Part shown: positions 7,717-17,102 of the stretch, piece after piece | How the letters are laid out: each line of letters opens with the position of its first letter | How positions within the stretch are numbered: position 1 is the first letter of the stretch | Source: Pseudomonas californiensis | GTDB lineage: Bacteria; Pseudomonadota; Gammaproteobacteria; Pseudomonadales; Pseudomonadaceae | NCBI RefSeq assembly: GCF_021147775.1 | Contig: NZ_JAGTPK010000019.1 | Span: 1-64,000, forward strand | DNA: 64,000 nt | Reading direction: 5' to 3' | The notes under the pieces: model-generated | Seen by the model: only the letters and a program-made list of their open reading frames with translations | Told to the model about the DNA's origin: nothing | Databases searched by the model: none | Translations under genes and position numbers: made by a program

Positions 7717-9456
7717 ATGCGCAATATTCATGAAAACAGCTTGCAAGCTGCGTTAAAAGCTTGTAAAGGCAGTTTCATATCGGTCGGTGTCTTCAGCTTG
7801 TTCGTCAACGCCCTGATGCTCGTTCCCACTTTCTATATGCTCCAGGTGTACGGGCGCGTGCTCACCAGCGGCAACCTGACAACGCTGGCAATGCTTACTA
7901 TTGTCATGGTCGTGCTGACTGTCACTACGGGGTTGCTGGAGTGGATTCGCTCGCGAATCATGGTTCGCGTCAGCACCAAGCTTGACGTGATATTGAGCCG
8001 TGATGTCTACCGTGCCAGTTTCAAGCAAGCGTTGGCCACTGGCGGCATGAACGCGTCTGCACAACCACTCAGTGACCTGACAAGCCTGCGTCAGTTTCTG
8101 ACAGGGAACGGCGTATTCGCATTTTTCGATGCTCCTTGGTTGCCTATCTATATTGCCGTGATGTTCATGTTCCACCCTTGGTATGGATGGATGGCCATAG
8201 GTTGCGCGATTATTTTGATCTGTCTTGCTTATGCCAACGAGAAAGTGACCGGTAAATCGATAGCCGACGCAAATCGTGAAAATATTGCAGCCAGTCTCTA
8301 CACCACTAAAAACCTGCGTAATGCCGAAGTGATCGAGTCCATGGGAATGCTCAATTCCCTGATCAATCGCTGGTCGCTGCGTCAGAAGAAAGTACTGATA
8401 CTGCAATCGGTGGCCAGCGACAACGGTGGCGTCGTGACGTCCATGTCCAAGACATTCCGGGTCATGGTGCAATCGTTGATCCTCGGACTGGGTGCCTACC
8501 TTGCAGTCAACCATGAAATCAGTCCGGGTCTGGTCATTGCAGGCTCCGTATTGCTGGGTCGCGCTTTGGCGCCGATCGACCTGATTATTGGTAGCTGGAA
8601 AGGCTTTATTGCTGCGCGAGGCCAATACGATCGCCTCAATGAGATCCTTAGCAAACTGCAATCTGAACCGGAGCGTATGCCCCTGCCCGCGCCTGAAGGC
8701 AACGTGACTGTCGAGAACATGATTGTTGGGGCCCCCGGTTCACGACTGCCCATTATCAAAGGCATCAGCTTTGCCGTGCAGGCAGGCACTGTGGTGGGTG
8801 TGATCGGGCCAAGTGCTTCCGGTAAATCGACGCTCGCCCGTGCCCTGCTGGGTATCTGGCCACCGCAGCATGGATCTGTTCGTCTGGACGGTGCTGATAT
8901 CAGCAACTGGGACAAGACAGAGCTGGGGCCACATATTGGTTACCTGCCGCAAGACATCGAATTGTTTGAAGGCACCATCAGCGAGAACATTGCCCGTTTC
9001 GGCGAAGTCGACGCAGAACTGGTGGTGCAGGCTGCGAAGGTTTCAGGCGTACACGACATGATCCTGTTGCTGCCAAACGGTTACGACACAGTTATCGGCA
9101 GTGACGGCGTCAATCTTTCAGGGGGTCAGCGTCAACGTATCGGCCTGGCTCGCGCCATCTATGGCACGCCCAAACTGATCATCCTTGACGAGCCCAACTC
9201 AAACCTCGACGAGGTGGGCGAGCGTGCATTGTCTTACGCGCTCGAGTATCTGAAGGCCACGGGTGCGACCATATTCGTGATCACTCACCGCACCAACATC
9301 CTCTCGCAACTGGATCGTCTGCTGGTCATGAAGGATGGCCTGCTCAGTATGTACGGCCCGAGCGAGCAAGTGATTGCCGAGCTCAGCGCAAAAGCAAAAA
9401 ACCAACAAAAAGCAACCAACGTTGCTACCTCAGGCGCAGCGCCTTCTAGCGTCTGA
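7717..9456 (+). CDS. Type I secretion ABC transporter (PrtD/RsaD-like)
   Basis: Inner-membrane permease-ATPase that recognises C-terminal signals of unfolded substrates and powers export. The 579-aa length fits the PrtD group, which lacks the C39 peptidase-like domain. Membrane segments lie in about 20-300 (for example SVGVFSLFVNALMLVPTFYM). The ATPase domain has Walker A GPSASGKST at 364-372, the LSGGQ signature from 467 and Walker B LIILDEP from 487. It is first in an operon with the HlyD-family and TolC-family genes (13-bp gap, then a 4-nt overlap). Likely substrates are the S-layer-like protein at 23.3 kb and the DUF4214 proteins at 37.9-46.2 kb; this is inferred from context. Confidence 0.93.
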   Translation: MRNIHENSLQAALKACKGSFISVGVFSLFVNALMLVPTFYMLQVYGRVLTSGNLTTLAMLTIVMVVLTVTTGLLEWIRSRIMVRVSTKLDVILSRDVYRASFKQALATGGMNASAQPLSDLTSLRQFLTGNGVFAFFDAPWLPIYIAVMFMFHPWYGWMAIGCAIILICLAYANEKVTGKSIADANRENIAASLYTTKNLRNAEVIESMGMLNSLINRWSLRQKKVLILQSVASDNGGVVTSMSKTFRVMVQSLILGLGAYLAVNHEISPGLVIAGSVLLGRALAPIDLIIGSWKGFIAARGQYDRLNEILSKLQSEPERMPLPAPEGNVTVENMIVGAPGSRLPIIKGISFAVQAGTVVGVIGPSASGKSTLARALLGIWPPQHGSVRLDGADISNWDKTELGPHIGYLPQDIELFEGTISENIARFGEVDAELVVQAAKVSGVHDMILLLPNGYDTVIGSDGVNLSGGQRQRIGLARAIYGTPKLIILDEPNSNLDEVGERALSYALEYLKATGATIFVITHRTNILSQLDRLLVMKDGLLSMYGPSEQVIAELSAKAKNQQKATNVATSGAAPSSV

Positions 9457-9469
9457 CAGGAAGATGTCG

Positions 9470-10792
9470 ATGAAAACTATGATTACTACCGCCGCCGACA
9501 ACTTTCAGGATCTGCCCACCTCCGATGCCAAGACGCGTCGTATAGGGTTCAGCATCATTTTCGTGGTGTTTGGCATCTTTGGCACCTGGGCGGCACTCGC
9601 ACCACTGGATAGCGCCGCGAACGCGCCTGGTGTCGTCACGGTGCAGACCTATCGCAAGACCGTTCAGCACCTTGAAGGCGGTATCGTCAAGGAGCTGCTG
9701 GTGCATGACGGTGACACAGTCAAGAAAGGTGATCCTCTGATCATTCTCGATGACTCTCAGGTCGGTGCCGAATATGAGATGAACCGCAGTCAGTTGGTAG
9801 CTGCCAAGGCCACTGAAGCGCGCCTGCGTGCCGAGCGCGATGGCAAGGCCACCATTGATTTTGGCGATGCGCTTGAACCCAACACCAAGCGCGGCCAGGA
9901 AGCACAACTGAGCGAAACCCAGATTTTCAATGCACGCCGCAACTCGCGTATGGGTGAAATTGCTGTATTGCAAGAGCGTATCGGTCAGCTGAACGAGCAG
10001 ATCAAAGGCCTCGGCAACATGATTGGCACCAAGAACAACCTTGGTAAATCTTACGGCAACGAGATAGGTGAATTGCGCGAGCTGCTCGCTCAAGGTTTTG
10101 TCGACAAGCAGCGCATGCTGGAACAGGAACGCAAGCTGGACGGTTTGAAGTCCGAGATCGCCGACCATAACTCGACCATCACCAAAACCCGACTGCAGAT
10201 CAACGAAACGCAATTGCAGATCGTGCAGTTGACCAAGGATTTCAACTCCGACGTCGCCAAGCAGTTGGCTGATACGCAGACCAAGGTCTACGACCTGCAG
10301 GAACGTACTGCTGCCTATAAAGATCGTATGAGCCGCATCGTCATTCGTGCTCCGGACGACGGCATGGTTATTGGCATGACCGTTCACACCGTCGGCGGTA
10401 TTGTCCGTGCGGCCACGCCATTGCTGGACATCGTCCCGTCAATCTCTGACCTTATTGTCGAAGTGCACGTCCTCCCCGTCGACATCGACCGAATCGGCGT
10501 AGGTAAAACAGCAAAGATCCGTTTCAGCGCGTTTAACAGCGCCACGACACCAGAGATCGAGGGTGTTGTTACCCAAGTGTCGGCTGACCGTCTGACCGAT
10601 GAACGTACCGGCAATCCGTATTACCTGGCTCGCCTGCGCGTTACCGAAGAAGGCGAAAAGAAACTGGGTGATCGCAAACTGGTACCGGGTATGCCCGCCG
10701 ACGCGTTGATCAATACGGGTTCGCGCACCATGTTGCAGTACATCCTGCAGCCGGCGCGCAACGCTATCGCTGAATCGTTGATCGAGGAATGA
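9470..10792 (+). CDS. Type I secretion membrane fusion protein (HlyD family)
   Basis: Periplasmic adaptor joining the ABC transporter to the TolC-like channel. It has one N-terminal membrane anchor (IGFSIIFVVFGIFGTWAAL, about residues 22-40), a lipoyl/beta-barrel half (TVQTYRKTVQHLEGGIV, GDTVKKGDPLIILDD), a long coiled coil (about 100-270) and the matching C-terminal half ending in VPGMPADALINTGSRT, the HlyD/PrtE signature. Codon 9470 is preferred as the start because AGGAAG lies 6 nt before it; an ATG at 9464 is too close to that site. It overlaps the TolC gene by 4 nt. Confidence 0.92.
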   Translation: MKTMITTAADNFQDLPTSDAKTRRIGFSIIFVVFGIFGTWAALAPLDSAANAPGVVTVQTYRKTVQHLEGGIVKELLVHDGDTVKKGDPLIILDDSQVGAEYEMNRSQLVAAKATEARLRAERDGKATIDFGDALEPNTKRGQEAQLSETQIFNARRNSRMGEIAVLQERIGQLNEQIKGLGNMIGTKNNLGKSYGNEIGELRELLAQGFVDKQRMLEQERKLDGLKSEIADHNSTITKTRLQINETQLQIVQLTKDFNSDVAKQLADTQTKVYDLQERTAAYKDRMSRIVIRAPDDGMVIGMTVHTVGGIVRAATPLLDIVPSISDLIVEVHVLPVDIDRIGVGKTAKIRFSAFNSATTPEIEGVVTQVSADRLTDERTGNPYYLARLRVTEEGEKKLGDRKLVPGMPADALINTGSRTMLQYILQPARNAIAESLIEE

Positions 10793-12204
10793 TCGTGCGC
10801 CTCCTGTTTATATGCGTGATGTCGGGGGTGCTGTCGTTTCAGGTACAGGCCGCAGAACCTAAAACCGCTGTGCCGGCAACACCCAAGCCGCCACCAAGCA
10901 CTGTCAGCATCAAAGAGTACTCGGCAGACCTCATCTCGCTGTACCGGGAGTCGCGCCTTGAAGATCCGCGGGTCCTCGCGTCCTATGCCCGTGCTCAGGC
11001 GAGCAAGGAGCACGCCCGCGAAGCGTTCGGCTCGTTGCTGCCCCAGTTGAGCGCCAATGCCGCTGCCAACCGCATCAAGCAGGTCAACGAGAATACCAAC
11101 CAGATCTACAACAGCCAAAACTACAGCCTCACTCTGAGCCAGGCGATTTATAACAAGGCCGCCTGGGAGAACTATCAGAAGTTCAAGCTGACCATCAAGC
11201 AGACCGAAGCGGAAACCACCGAAGCTCAGGCCGAAGCCACAGTCGACCTTGCCCAACGCTATTTCGCAGCCCTGGCGGCCGACGACGAGCTGGAACTCAC
11301 GCAAGCAGAACGTCGTGCGACACAAAAGAACCTGGACCGCGTCAGCGCGTTGTATGAGAAAAAATACGCGATGATTACCGATGTACTCGACCTGCGCGCC
11401 CGGGTCGATACGTTGGCTGCTCAGGAGGTTGACGGGCGCAATCAGGTTCGTTTGAGCCGTGCTGCGTTATCTGAAATCGTGGGCCGGCCCGTCACTGAAA
11501 AACTCAGCCGCATCCGTTCTGACGTAGAGCTCAAGGTGTCGGATGAAAGTCTTGATGTCTGGGTTCAACAGGCCGTGCAGGACAACCCGTCGCTCAAGGC
11601 TACTTCCAGCGCGCTGGAAGTGGCCGGTGCTGCGCTGCGTGGTGGCAAGGGCGGACACTACCCGACCTTGTCCATGAATTTGAGTGCGCAAAACACCAAC
11701 GAAGGCTATAACAACGCTTTGGCCCCTAGAACTGACAGCTATGTAGCGGGTCTGCAGCTGTCCGTACCAATCTACAGTGGAGGCTCAACGTCGGCGCGGG
11801 TGCGTGGTCTGGTGCAGGATCAGATCTCTGCGGAGCAACAATTGGAGGCGACTCGACGTCAGGTTGTGAAAGAAACTACCAATGCTTACTTGACCGCAGA
11901 CTCAAGCGTCGAAAAAATACGCGCTAATCGTAACGCTCTGGCGTCAGCCGAGCAGTCAAGCATTGCGTCCGAAAAAGCTTTTACCTATGGCGTCGTCAAT
12001 GCCGTAGACGTTTTGACCGCGACACAGAACGAGTTCAAGGCTCGTCGTGACCTGCTCAAGACGCAATACGATTTCATTACCAATTTGTTCATCCTCAATC
12101 GCTGGGCCGGCAAGCTTTCCGAAGAAAGCGTCGAAAGCGTCAATGTGTGGTTGAGCAACAACAGTAAAACGGACACAGTCCCCGACCGGAATTCTAAGCA
12201 ATGA
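10789..12204 (+). CDS. Type I secretion outer membrane channel (TolC family)
   Basis: Trimeric outer-membrane exit duct for the type I system. A signal peptide is evident (LLFICVMSGVLSFQVQAA, cleavage near residue 22). The mature part has two homologous halves with long coiled coils and the AYLTADSSVEKI/AVDVLTATQNEFKARRDLLKTQYDF segments typical of the family. Length 471 aa is normal. It overlaps the upstream adaptor gene and also overlaps gmd by 4 nt (ATGA), so secretion and polysaccharide genes are read as one translationally coupled unit. Confidence 0.92.
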   Translation: MIVRLLFICVMSGVLSFQVQAAEPKTAVPATPKPPPSTVSIKEYSADLISLYRESRLEDPRVLASYARAQASKEHAREAFGSLLPQLSANAAANRIKQVNENTNQIYNSQNYSLTLSQAIYNKAAWENYQKFKLTIKQTEAETTEAQAEATVDLAQRYFAALAADDELELTQAERRATQKNLDRVSALYEKKYAMITDVLDLRARVDTLAAQEVDGRNQVRLSRAALSEIVGRPVTEKLSRIRSDVELKVSDESLDVWVQQAVQDNPSLKATSSALEVAGAALRGGKGGHYPTLSMNLSAQNTNEGYNNALAPRTDSYVAGLQLSVPIYSGGSTSARVRGLVQDQISAEQQLEATRRQVVKETTNAYLTADSSVEKIRANRNALASAEQSSIASEKAFTYGVVNAVDVLTATQNEFKARRDLLKTQYDFITNLFILNRWAGKLSEESVESVNVWLSNNSKTDTVPDRNSKQ

Positions 12205-13247
12205 ATGCACCTACAAAATCCGTAATCATCACTGGCGTAACCGGTCAAGATGGCGCGTACCTGACTCAACTGCTGCTTGAAAAAGGCTACAAGGTCTACG
12301 GCACCTACCGTCGCACCAGCTCGGTCAACTTCTGGCGTCTGGAAGAAGTGGGCGTGGCCACTCACCCCAACCTGGAACTGGTCGAGCACGACCTCACTGA
12401 CCTGTCCGCCAGCATCCGCCTGCTTCAGAAAGCCGAGCCGAGCGAGGTTTACAACCTGGCCGCTCAGAGCTTCGTGGGCGTGTCTTTCGACCAGCCGCTG
12501 ACCACCGCCGAAATCACCGGTCTGGGCGCTGTCAACCTGCTGGAAGCGATCCGCATCGTTAACCCGAAGATCCGCTTCTACCAGGCGTCGACCTCGGAAA
12601 TGTTCGGCAAGGTGCAGCAGGTTCCACAGACCGAAGCCACCGATTTCTACCCGCGCAGCCCGTACGGCGTGGCCAAGCTGTACGCCCACTGGATGACCAT
12701 CAACTACCGCGAGTCCTACGGGATCTTCGGTTCCAGCGGCATCCTGTTCAACCACGAGTCGCCACTGCGTGGCAAAGAGTTCGTGACCCGCAAGATCACC
12801 GACGCCGTGGCGCGCATCTCCCTGGGCATGCAGGACGTCCTGGAACTGGGCAACATGGACGCCAAGCGTGACTGGGGCTTTGCCAAGGAATACGTCGAAG
12901 GCATGTGGCGCATGCTGCAGGCTGACGAGCCGGACACCTTCGTCCTGGCCACCAACCGCACCGAAACCGTTCGTGACTTCGTGTCCATGGCCTTCAAGGC
13001 CGTCGACATCAATCTGGAATGGAAGGGCAGCGCCGACAACGAACACGGCATCGACACCAAGACCGGCAAGACCGTCATCCAGGTCAACCCGAAGTTCTAC
13101 CGTCCTGCTGAAGTCGAGCTGTTGATCGGCGACCCTGAAAAAGCCAAGCGTGTGCTCGGCTGGGAAGCCAAGACCACACTTGAGCAGCTGTGCCAGCTGA
13201 TGGTTGATGCTGACCTTGAGCGTGTCAAAGTCGGCAAATCCTTCTAA
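12201..13247 (+). CDS. gmd: GDP-mannose 4,6-dehydratase
   Basis: Converts GDP-D-mannose to GDP-4-keto-6-deoxy-D-mannose, the precursor of GDP-D-rhamnose. It is an extended SDR protein of 348 aa. The Rossmann motif GVTGQDGAYL occupies residues 12-21, the Gmd hallmark TYRRTSSVNFWRL follows, and the Thr-Ser-Glu plus YGVAK active-site set (STSEMFG and SPYGVAKLYAHW) is present. NHESPLRG and RDWGFAKEYVEGMW are conserved Gmd segments. The partner reductase Rmd is at 41218-42174 and the GDP-mannose source at 46474-47892. The start codon overlaps the TolC stop codon. Confidence 0.95.
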   Translation: MNAPTKSVIITGVTGQDGAYLTQLLLEKGYKVYGTYRRTSSVNFWRLEEVGVATHPNLELVEHDLTDLSASIRLLQKAEPSEVYNLAAQSFVGVSFDQPLTTAEITGLGAVNLLEAIRIVNPKIRFYQASTSEMFGKVQQVPQTEATDFYPRSPYGVAKLYAHWMTINYRESYGIFGSSGILFNHESPLRGKEFVTRKITDAVARISLGMQDVLELGNMDAKRDWGFAKEYVEGMWRMLQADEPDTFVLATNRTETVRDFVSMAFKAVDINLEWKGSADNEHGIDTKTGKTVIQVNPKFYRPAEVELLIGDPEKAKRVLGWEAKTTLEQLCQLMVDADLERVKVGKSF

Positions 13248-13260
13248 GTTTCAGTAGATG

Positions 13261-13298
13261 ACGCCCGCCGTCGGAGCGCCTGCTCTGGCGGCGGGCGT
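13261..13298 (+). terminator. GC-rich stem-loop after gmd
   Basis: ACGCCCGCCG pairs perfectly with CGGCGGGCGT across an 18-nt loop that holds a smaller GAGC/GCTC stem. It starts 13 bp after the gmd stop codon. There is no T-run, so it may only weaken read-through into the glycosyltransferase/ABC genes or protect the upstream mRNA. Confidence 0.45.
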
Positions 13299-13476
13299 AC
13301 CTGCTTCTGGTGAACCGTATCTATAGTCATTCGCTGCATGCAAGACGCCCACCGTCCCTGATGAAACCTGCGCTGCGCACACTCCTTTGTGGTTCTGAAA
13401 CCCTTGTCGGTTTTCTGCTCGCTGGCTTCAGTGGGCGCGAGGGTGTCCGCGAAAAAACCTGTCTGGCTGTCTGCTC

Positions 13477-14607
13477 ATGAACCGGCTTCTGTTCGACGTG
13501 ACCCGTTTGGTGGAGTCGGGTTTGCACACGGGCATCCAAAGGGTGGTTCGCTGCCTGTTGAGCGCCACGCAACGCCAGCTTGGTCACCCGGATTGCCATA
13601 TTCTTGCGGTCACTTTTGAAGGGGATCAGTGGCAAGCATTCGATCACCTTGTGCCGCATGACTGCCAGGGGCTGGGGGCTCATGAACAAAGCCCCGGCCA
13701 ACTTATCGAGCCTGGAGACGGTGACGTTCTCTTGATGTTTGATGCGTCCTGGTATGCCAGCCCATGGCCAGCAGTGGATGGCGCATTGGCTCGTGGTGCT
13801 CGCTTGGTCGGAATGGTCCACGACCTGCTACCGCTGGAGCATCCCGAGTGGTTTCGACCGGGGCTTGAGCAACGCTTTGGCGCACACCTGAATGAATTGG
13901 CCGAGCGCGCCGAGCAATTGTTTGTGCCTACCCAGTCCGTTCGTGGACGTCTGATGCAGCGTCTTGCGCAACAAGGCGTACAAAGAGTCGTCAACGTCTT
14001 GGCTCATGGTGGCGATTTTTGCAGCCTGACACCCGACGACGATCAGATTGAGCGTTACAGGCACTCGCTACCCGCACCCGCCACGCCGGACGACCCGCTC
14101 TACCTGGTAATCGGCACACTGGAGCCCCGCAAGAATCACGCGCTGGTGCTTGATGCATTCGACGTATTGTGGGCACAAGGCAAACAACCGCGCTTATTGT
14201 TCGTGGGTAATGTGGGCTGGCAGGTTGACCGTTTGCTTGAGCGTCTGCAAACTCACGCGCTGCTCAACAAGCGTCTTTTTCATGCGGCCGGCCTGAGTGA
14301 TCCTGCTCTGCTGTGGCTGATCAGGCATTCCACGGCCCTTATTTATGTACCAAGAGACGAAGGTTTCGGCCTTCCTGTTCTTGAAGCCGCCATGCAGGGG
14401 TGTCCGGTAATTGCCGCTGACATTCCAGTATTGCGCGAAGCCGGCAGGCACTGGCCCTCTTACATCGAGCCTGGCTGCCTCCCCGAACTTATCCAGGCCA
14501 TCGACACTGTTGCCCTGCGAGAAGAGGCCCAGCCCTTTTCCCGCACCTGGGATGACGTGGCCCTACAACTAGGAACCTTCCTGAACATGGCGAGCCGAGC
14601 ACAATGA
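13477..14607 (+). CDS. Family 4 glycosyltransferase, WbpY-like
   Basis: Cytoplasmic sugar transferase of O-polysaccharide assembly. The 376-aa protein has a GT-B layout, with an N-terminal domain carrying TGIQRVVRCLLSATQ and MVHDLLPLEHPEWF, and a C-terminal donor domain with VIGTLEPRKNHALVLDAF (about 210) and the EGFGLPVLEAAMQGCPVIAAD motif (about 295-315). The TLEPRKN phrase is shared with mannosyl/rhamnosyl transferases WbpY and WbdB. It overlaps wzm by 4 nt, tying it to the exporter. The start codon has only a weak ribosome site, and the 229-bp spacer before it contains the hairpin after gmd. Confidence 0.82.
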   Translation: MNRLLFDVTRLVESGLHTGIQRVVRCLLSATQRQLGHPDCHILAVTFEGDQWQAFDHLVPHDCQGLGAHEQSPGQLIEPGDGDVLLMFDASWYASPWPAVDGALARGARLVGMVHDLLPLEHPEWFRPGLEQRFGAHLNELAERAEQLFVPTQSVRGRLMQRLAQQGVQRVVNVLAHGGDFCSLTPDDDQIERYRHSLPAPATPDDPLYLVIGTLEPRKNHALVLDAFDVLWAQGKQPRLLFVGNVGWQVDRLLERLQTHALLNKRLFHAAGLSDPALLWLIRHSTALIYVPRDEGFGLPVLEAAMQGCPVIAADIPVLREAGRHWPSYIEPGCLPELIQAIDTVALREEAQPFSRTWDDVALQLGTFLNMASRAQ

Positions 14608-15413
14608 AAACGACCTGGTCAGTTTTCTCCCTGTTGAAAGACGTTCTGCGTTTTCGTGGGCTGATCTATGCAATCACACTGCGCGAGATAAAAAGCCGAT
14701 ACGCAGGCTCCACGTTCGGCGCCTTGTGGCTGGTCGTACCTCCGATTTTCATGGTGTTTATCTACACCATTATTTTCTCGCGCCTCATGCAGGCCCGCAT
14801 GCCGGGTATCGAGCATCAGTATGCGTACAGCATCTACTTGTGTGCAGGCCTGATCACCTGGAACTTGCTGCTGGAATTGGTACAGCGCGGCAAAGGGGTA
14901 TTTCTCGAACACGCCAACCTGATCAAGAAATCCAGTTTTCCCAAATTCATTCTGTTCATTCCGGTCATCGCTGTGGCGGCCCTGAACAGCCTGATCCTGC
15001 TATCGCTGGTCATCGCGTTCATGCTGTTGTCGGGTTACCCGATCATGTCGACCATTCTGGTACTGGTACCGATTCTGGCCATTACCGTAGTGTTGGGCAT
15101 TGCGGTCGGCGCATTGCTGGCAACGCTGAACGTGTTCTTTCGCGATATAGGACAGCTGTCCGACGTATTCTTCCAGGCACTCTTCTGGGCTACCCCGATC
15201 GTCTATCCGCTCAGCATTCTGTCCGAGCGGGTTCAGGAAATCCTCGCGTGGAACCCCGTATTCCCGCTGGTCCTGACTGCACAGCGTGCGCTGCTGGGCG
15301 AGGCGGTAGGTATGCGTCCGCTGGTCTACCCACTGGTGTTCGGCCTCATCGTCTTCATTCTGGCTGTGCTGTTGTACAAGCGCAGCTACAACGACCTACT
15401 TGATCAGATCTGA
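14604..15413 (+). CDS. wzm: O-polysaccharide ABC exporter permease Wzm
   Basis: Membrane half of the ABC-2-type transporter that moves the finished undecaprenyl-linked chain to the periplasm. The 269-aa protein has the ABC-2 start (LREIKSRYAGSTFGALWLVVPP) and about six hydrophobic spans, including PIFMVFIYTIIFS, ILFIPVIAVAALNSLILLSLVIAFMLL and the C-terminal VFGLIVFILAVLLY. The conserved RDIGQLSDVFFQALFWATPIVYP segment lies before the last spans. It sits directly before wzt, which begins 1 bp after its stop codon. Confidence 0.93.
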   Translation: MKTTWSVFSLLKDVLRFRGLIYAITLREIKSRYAGSTFGALWLVVPPIFMVFIYTIIFSRLMQARMPGIEHQYAYSIYLCAGLITWNLLLELVQRGKGVFLEHANLIKKSSFPKFILFIPVIAVAALNSLILLSLVIAFMLLSGYPIMSTILVLVPILAITVVLGIAVGALLATLNVFFRDIGQLSDVFFQALFWATPIVYPLSILSERVQEILAWNPVFPLVLTAQRALLGEAVGMRPLVYPLVFGLIVFILAVLLYKRSYNDLLDQI

Positions 15414-15414
15414 T

Positions 15415-16623
15415 ATGACTATTCACGTTGACCAGGTAGGCAAGGCCTATCCAAAACTCAAAGGTCGCTGGCACGCACTGGGCACATGGCTCGGGCTATG
15501 CAAACGCGATCAGAACTGGATCATCCGCGACGTCAGCTTCAGGGTCGGGCAGGGCGAGTCCGTGGGCATCATCGGCGTCAATGGCGCCGGTAAAAGTACA
15601 CTGCTCAAACTCATCACCGGCACCGCGATGCCCACCCAAGGCACCATCACCACAACAGGACGCATCGCTGCGCTGCTTGAGTTGGGAATGGGCTTTCACC
15701 CGGAATTCACAGGCCGGCAGAACGTGGCCCTGGCTGGGCGCATGCAAGGGCTGGAGCGCGATGAGATCATCGCACTCATGCCTGCCATCGAAGCTTTTGC
15801 CGAGATCGGTCACTACTTCGATATGCCGGTGCGTACCTACTCCTCCGGGATGTTCGTACGCCTGGCCTTCAGCGTGGCCACCGCGGTACGCCCCGAAGTG
15901 CTGATCGTTGACGAGGCTCTTGCCGTAGGCGATGCCTACTTCCAGCACAAGTCCTTTGCACGTATCCGCGATTTCCGCGAACAGGGCACAACGCTGCTGT
16001 TTGTGTCCCATGATCCGGGCGCCATCAAGAGCCTGTGTGACCGGGCCATTTTGCTGGGCGACCACAAGATGCTCATGGACGGAAAGCCAGACAACGTACT
16101 CGACTTCTATAACTCGCTGATTGCCCGCAAGGAAGAGGGCACGTTGCAAGCCCAGGCGGTCAATGCGCCTTATGCGGGTCGCTCCGGCAACGGCAAGGCA
16201 CGTATTGAAGAATTGATCATCAGCAGCAACGGCAACGCTGCGCATATGCTGGAAGTCGGTGCACCGCTCACTCTGACGCTGAAAATCAAGGCCAATGAGC
16301 CCATCTACGATCTGTCCCTGGGCTTCATGTTCAAGGATCGCACGGGTTATGACATTTTTGGCACCAACACCTGGTTGCGCGGCGAATTGCGCGATCTGGG
16401 TGTGAATGCCGGTGTGGAACAAACCCTGACCGTGACCATTCCGGCGCTCAACATAGGCCCAGGCAGTTACAGCCTGACCCTGGCCCTGCATGGTGGCGCC
16501 GATCACATCGAAGACAACTTCGACTGGTGGGACAAAGCTGCAGTGTTCAACGTGACCGGGCACAGTGGCTACAAGCATTTCGCTGGCGTGTGCGCGCTGG
16601 AAGCTTCGTTCAAACTGGATTGA
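15415..16623 (+). CDS. wzt: O-polysaccharide ABC exporter ATPase Wzt, with C-terminal carbohydrate-binding domain
   Basis: ATPase of the O-chain exporter. The nucleotide-binding domain (about 1-235) has Walker A GVNGAGKST at 54-62, the YSSGM signature and VLIVDEAL Walker B. The remaining 165 residues form a beta-sandwich-like extension (ending HSGYKHFAGVCALEASFKL) typical of Wzt proteins that recognise a capped, non-reducing chain end. The ATG at 15415 is preferred over an upstream TTG because it follows the wzm stop directly. The presence of this extension implies a dedicated chain-terminating modification, probably by the methyltransferase that follows. Confidence 0.93.
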   Translation: MTIHVDQVGKAYPKLKGRWHALGTWLGLCKRDQNWIIRDVSFRVGQGESVGIIGVNGAGKSTLLKLITGTAMPTQGTITTTGRIAALLELGMGFHPEFTGRQNVALAGRMQGLERDEIIALMPAIEAFAEIGHYFDMPVRTYSSGMFVRLAFSVATAVRPEVLIVDEALAVGDAYFQHKSFARIRDFREQGTTLLFVSHDPGAIKSLCDRAILLGDHKMLMDGKPDNVLDFYNSLIARKEEGTLQAQAVNAPYAGRSGNGKARIEELIISSNGNAAHMLEVGAPLTLTLKIKANEPIYDLSLGFMFKDRTGYDIFGTNTWLRGELRDLGVNAGVEQTLTVTIPALNIGPGSYSLTLALHGGADHIEDNFDWWDKAAVFNVTGHSGYKHFAGVCALEASFKLD

Positions 16624-16674
16624 TGCCACTGCCTTACGAGGCTGAATGCATCCGGCCAGACCTGTCCTTCCCCG

Positions 16675-16703
16675 TTCCCGACCTTGCGCAGCAAGGTCGG
16701 GAA
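16675..16703 (+). terminator. Stem-loop after wzt
   Basis: TTCCCGACCTT and AAGGTCGGGAA form an 11-bp perfect stem with a 7-nt loop, 52 bp after the wzt stop. An A-rich rather than T-rich run follows, so its strength as a terminator is uncertain. The remaining 400 bp to the methyltransferase show no supportable gene and probably hold its promoter. Confidence 0.5.
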
Positions 16704-17102
16704 ACCGGCGGCAAAAAATCGTTGTGAGCGTGAGTCGATCTGCTCGCTGACGGTCATATAGCGTGATTGCACCCTGATACCTTCTGCTGATTTCTGACTC
16801 ACCCCTCAATGCAGGTCTGCATAACCAGGCAATTTGCGTGATCGTTCGGTGTTTACGGTCAGACGACGCCTACAGAAAAATAGCGCGGCTCAAGTTGGCT
16901 GACACGGGGCTGAGCATGGGGCCTCCTGGCTGATGGAGGGCAGACAGATGTCCATGGGGCATTGGAATCGAAAACAAGTCTCTCCCACCCAGGCTCTCAC
17001 CTGCGTAGAATGTTCGCCTCCATATTCCCTTGGTAACGCAGTTTTATAGCGTTATGAATTCATCAGCATGAACTGGCTGCTAACCGGTCTTGAACGCAAA
17101 TA

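Noticed and set aside
13389..13619. 76-codon frame overlapping the start of the WbpY-like gene
   Set aside because: It is out of frame with the glycosyltransferase and has no recognisable product.
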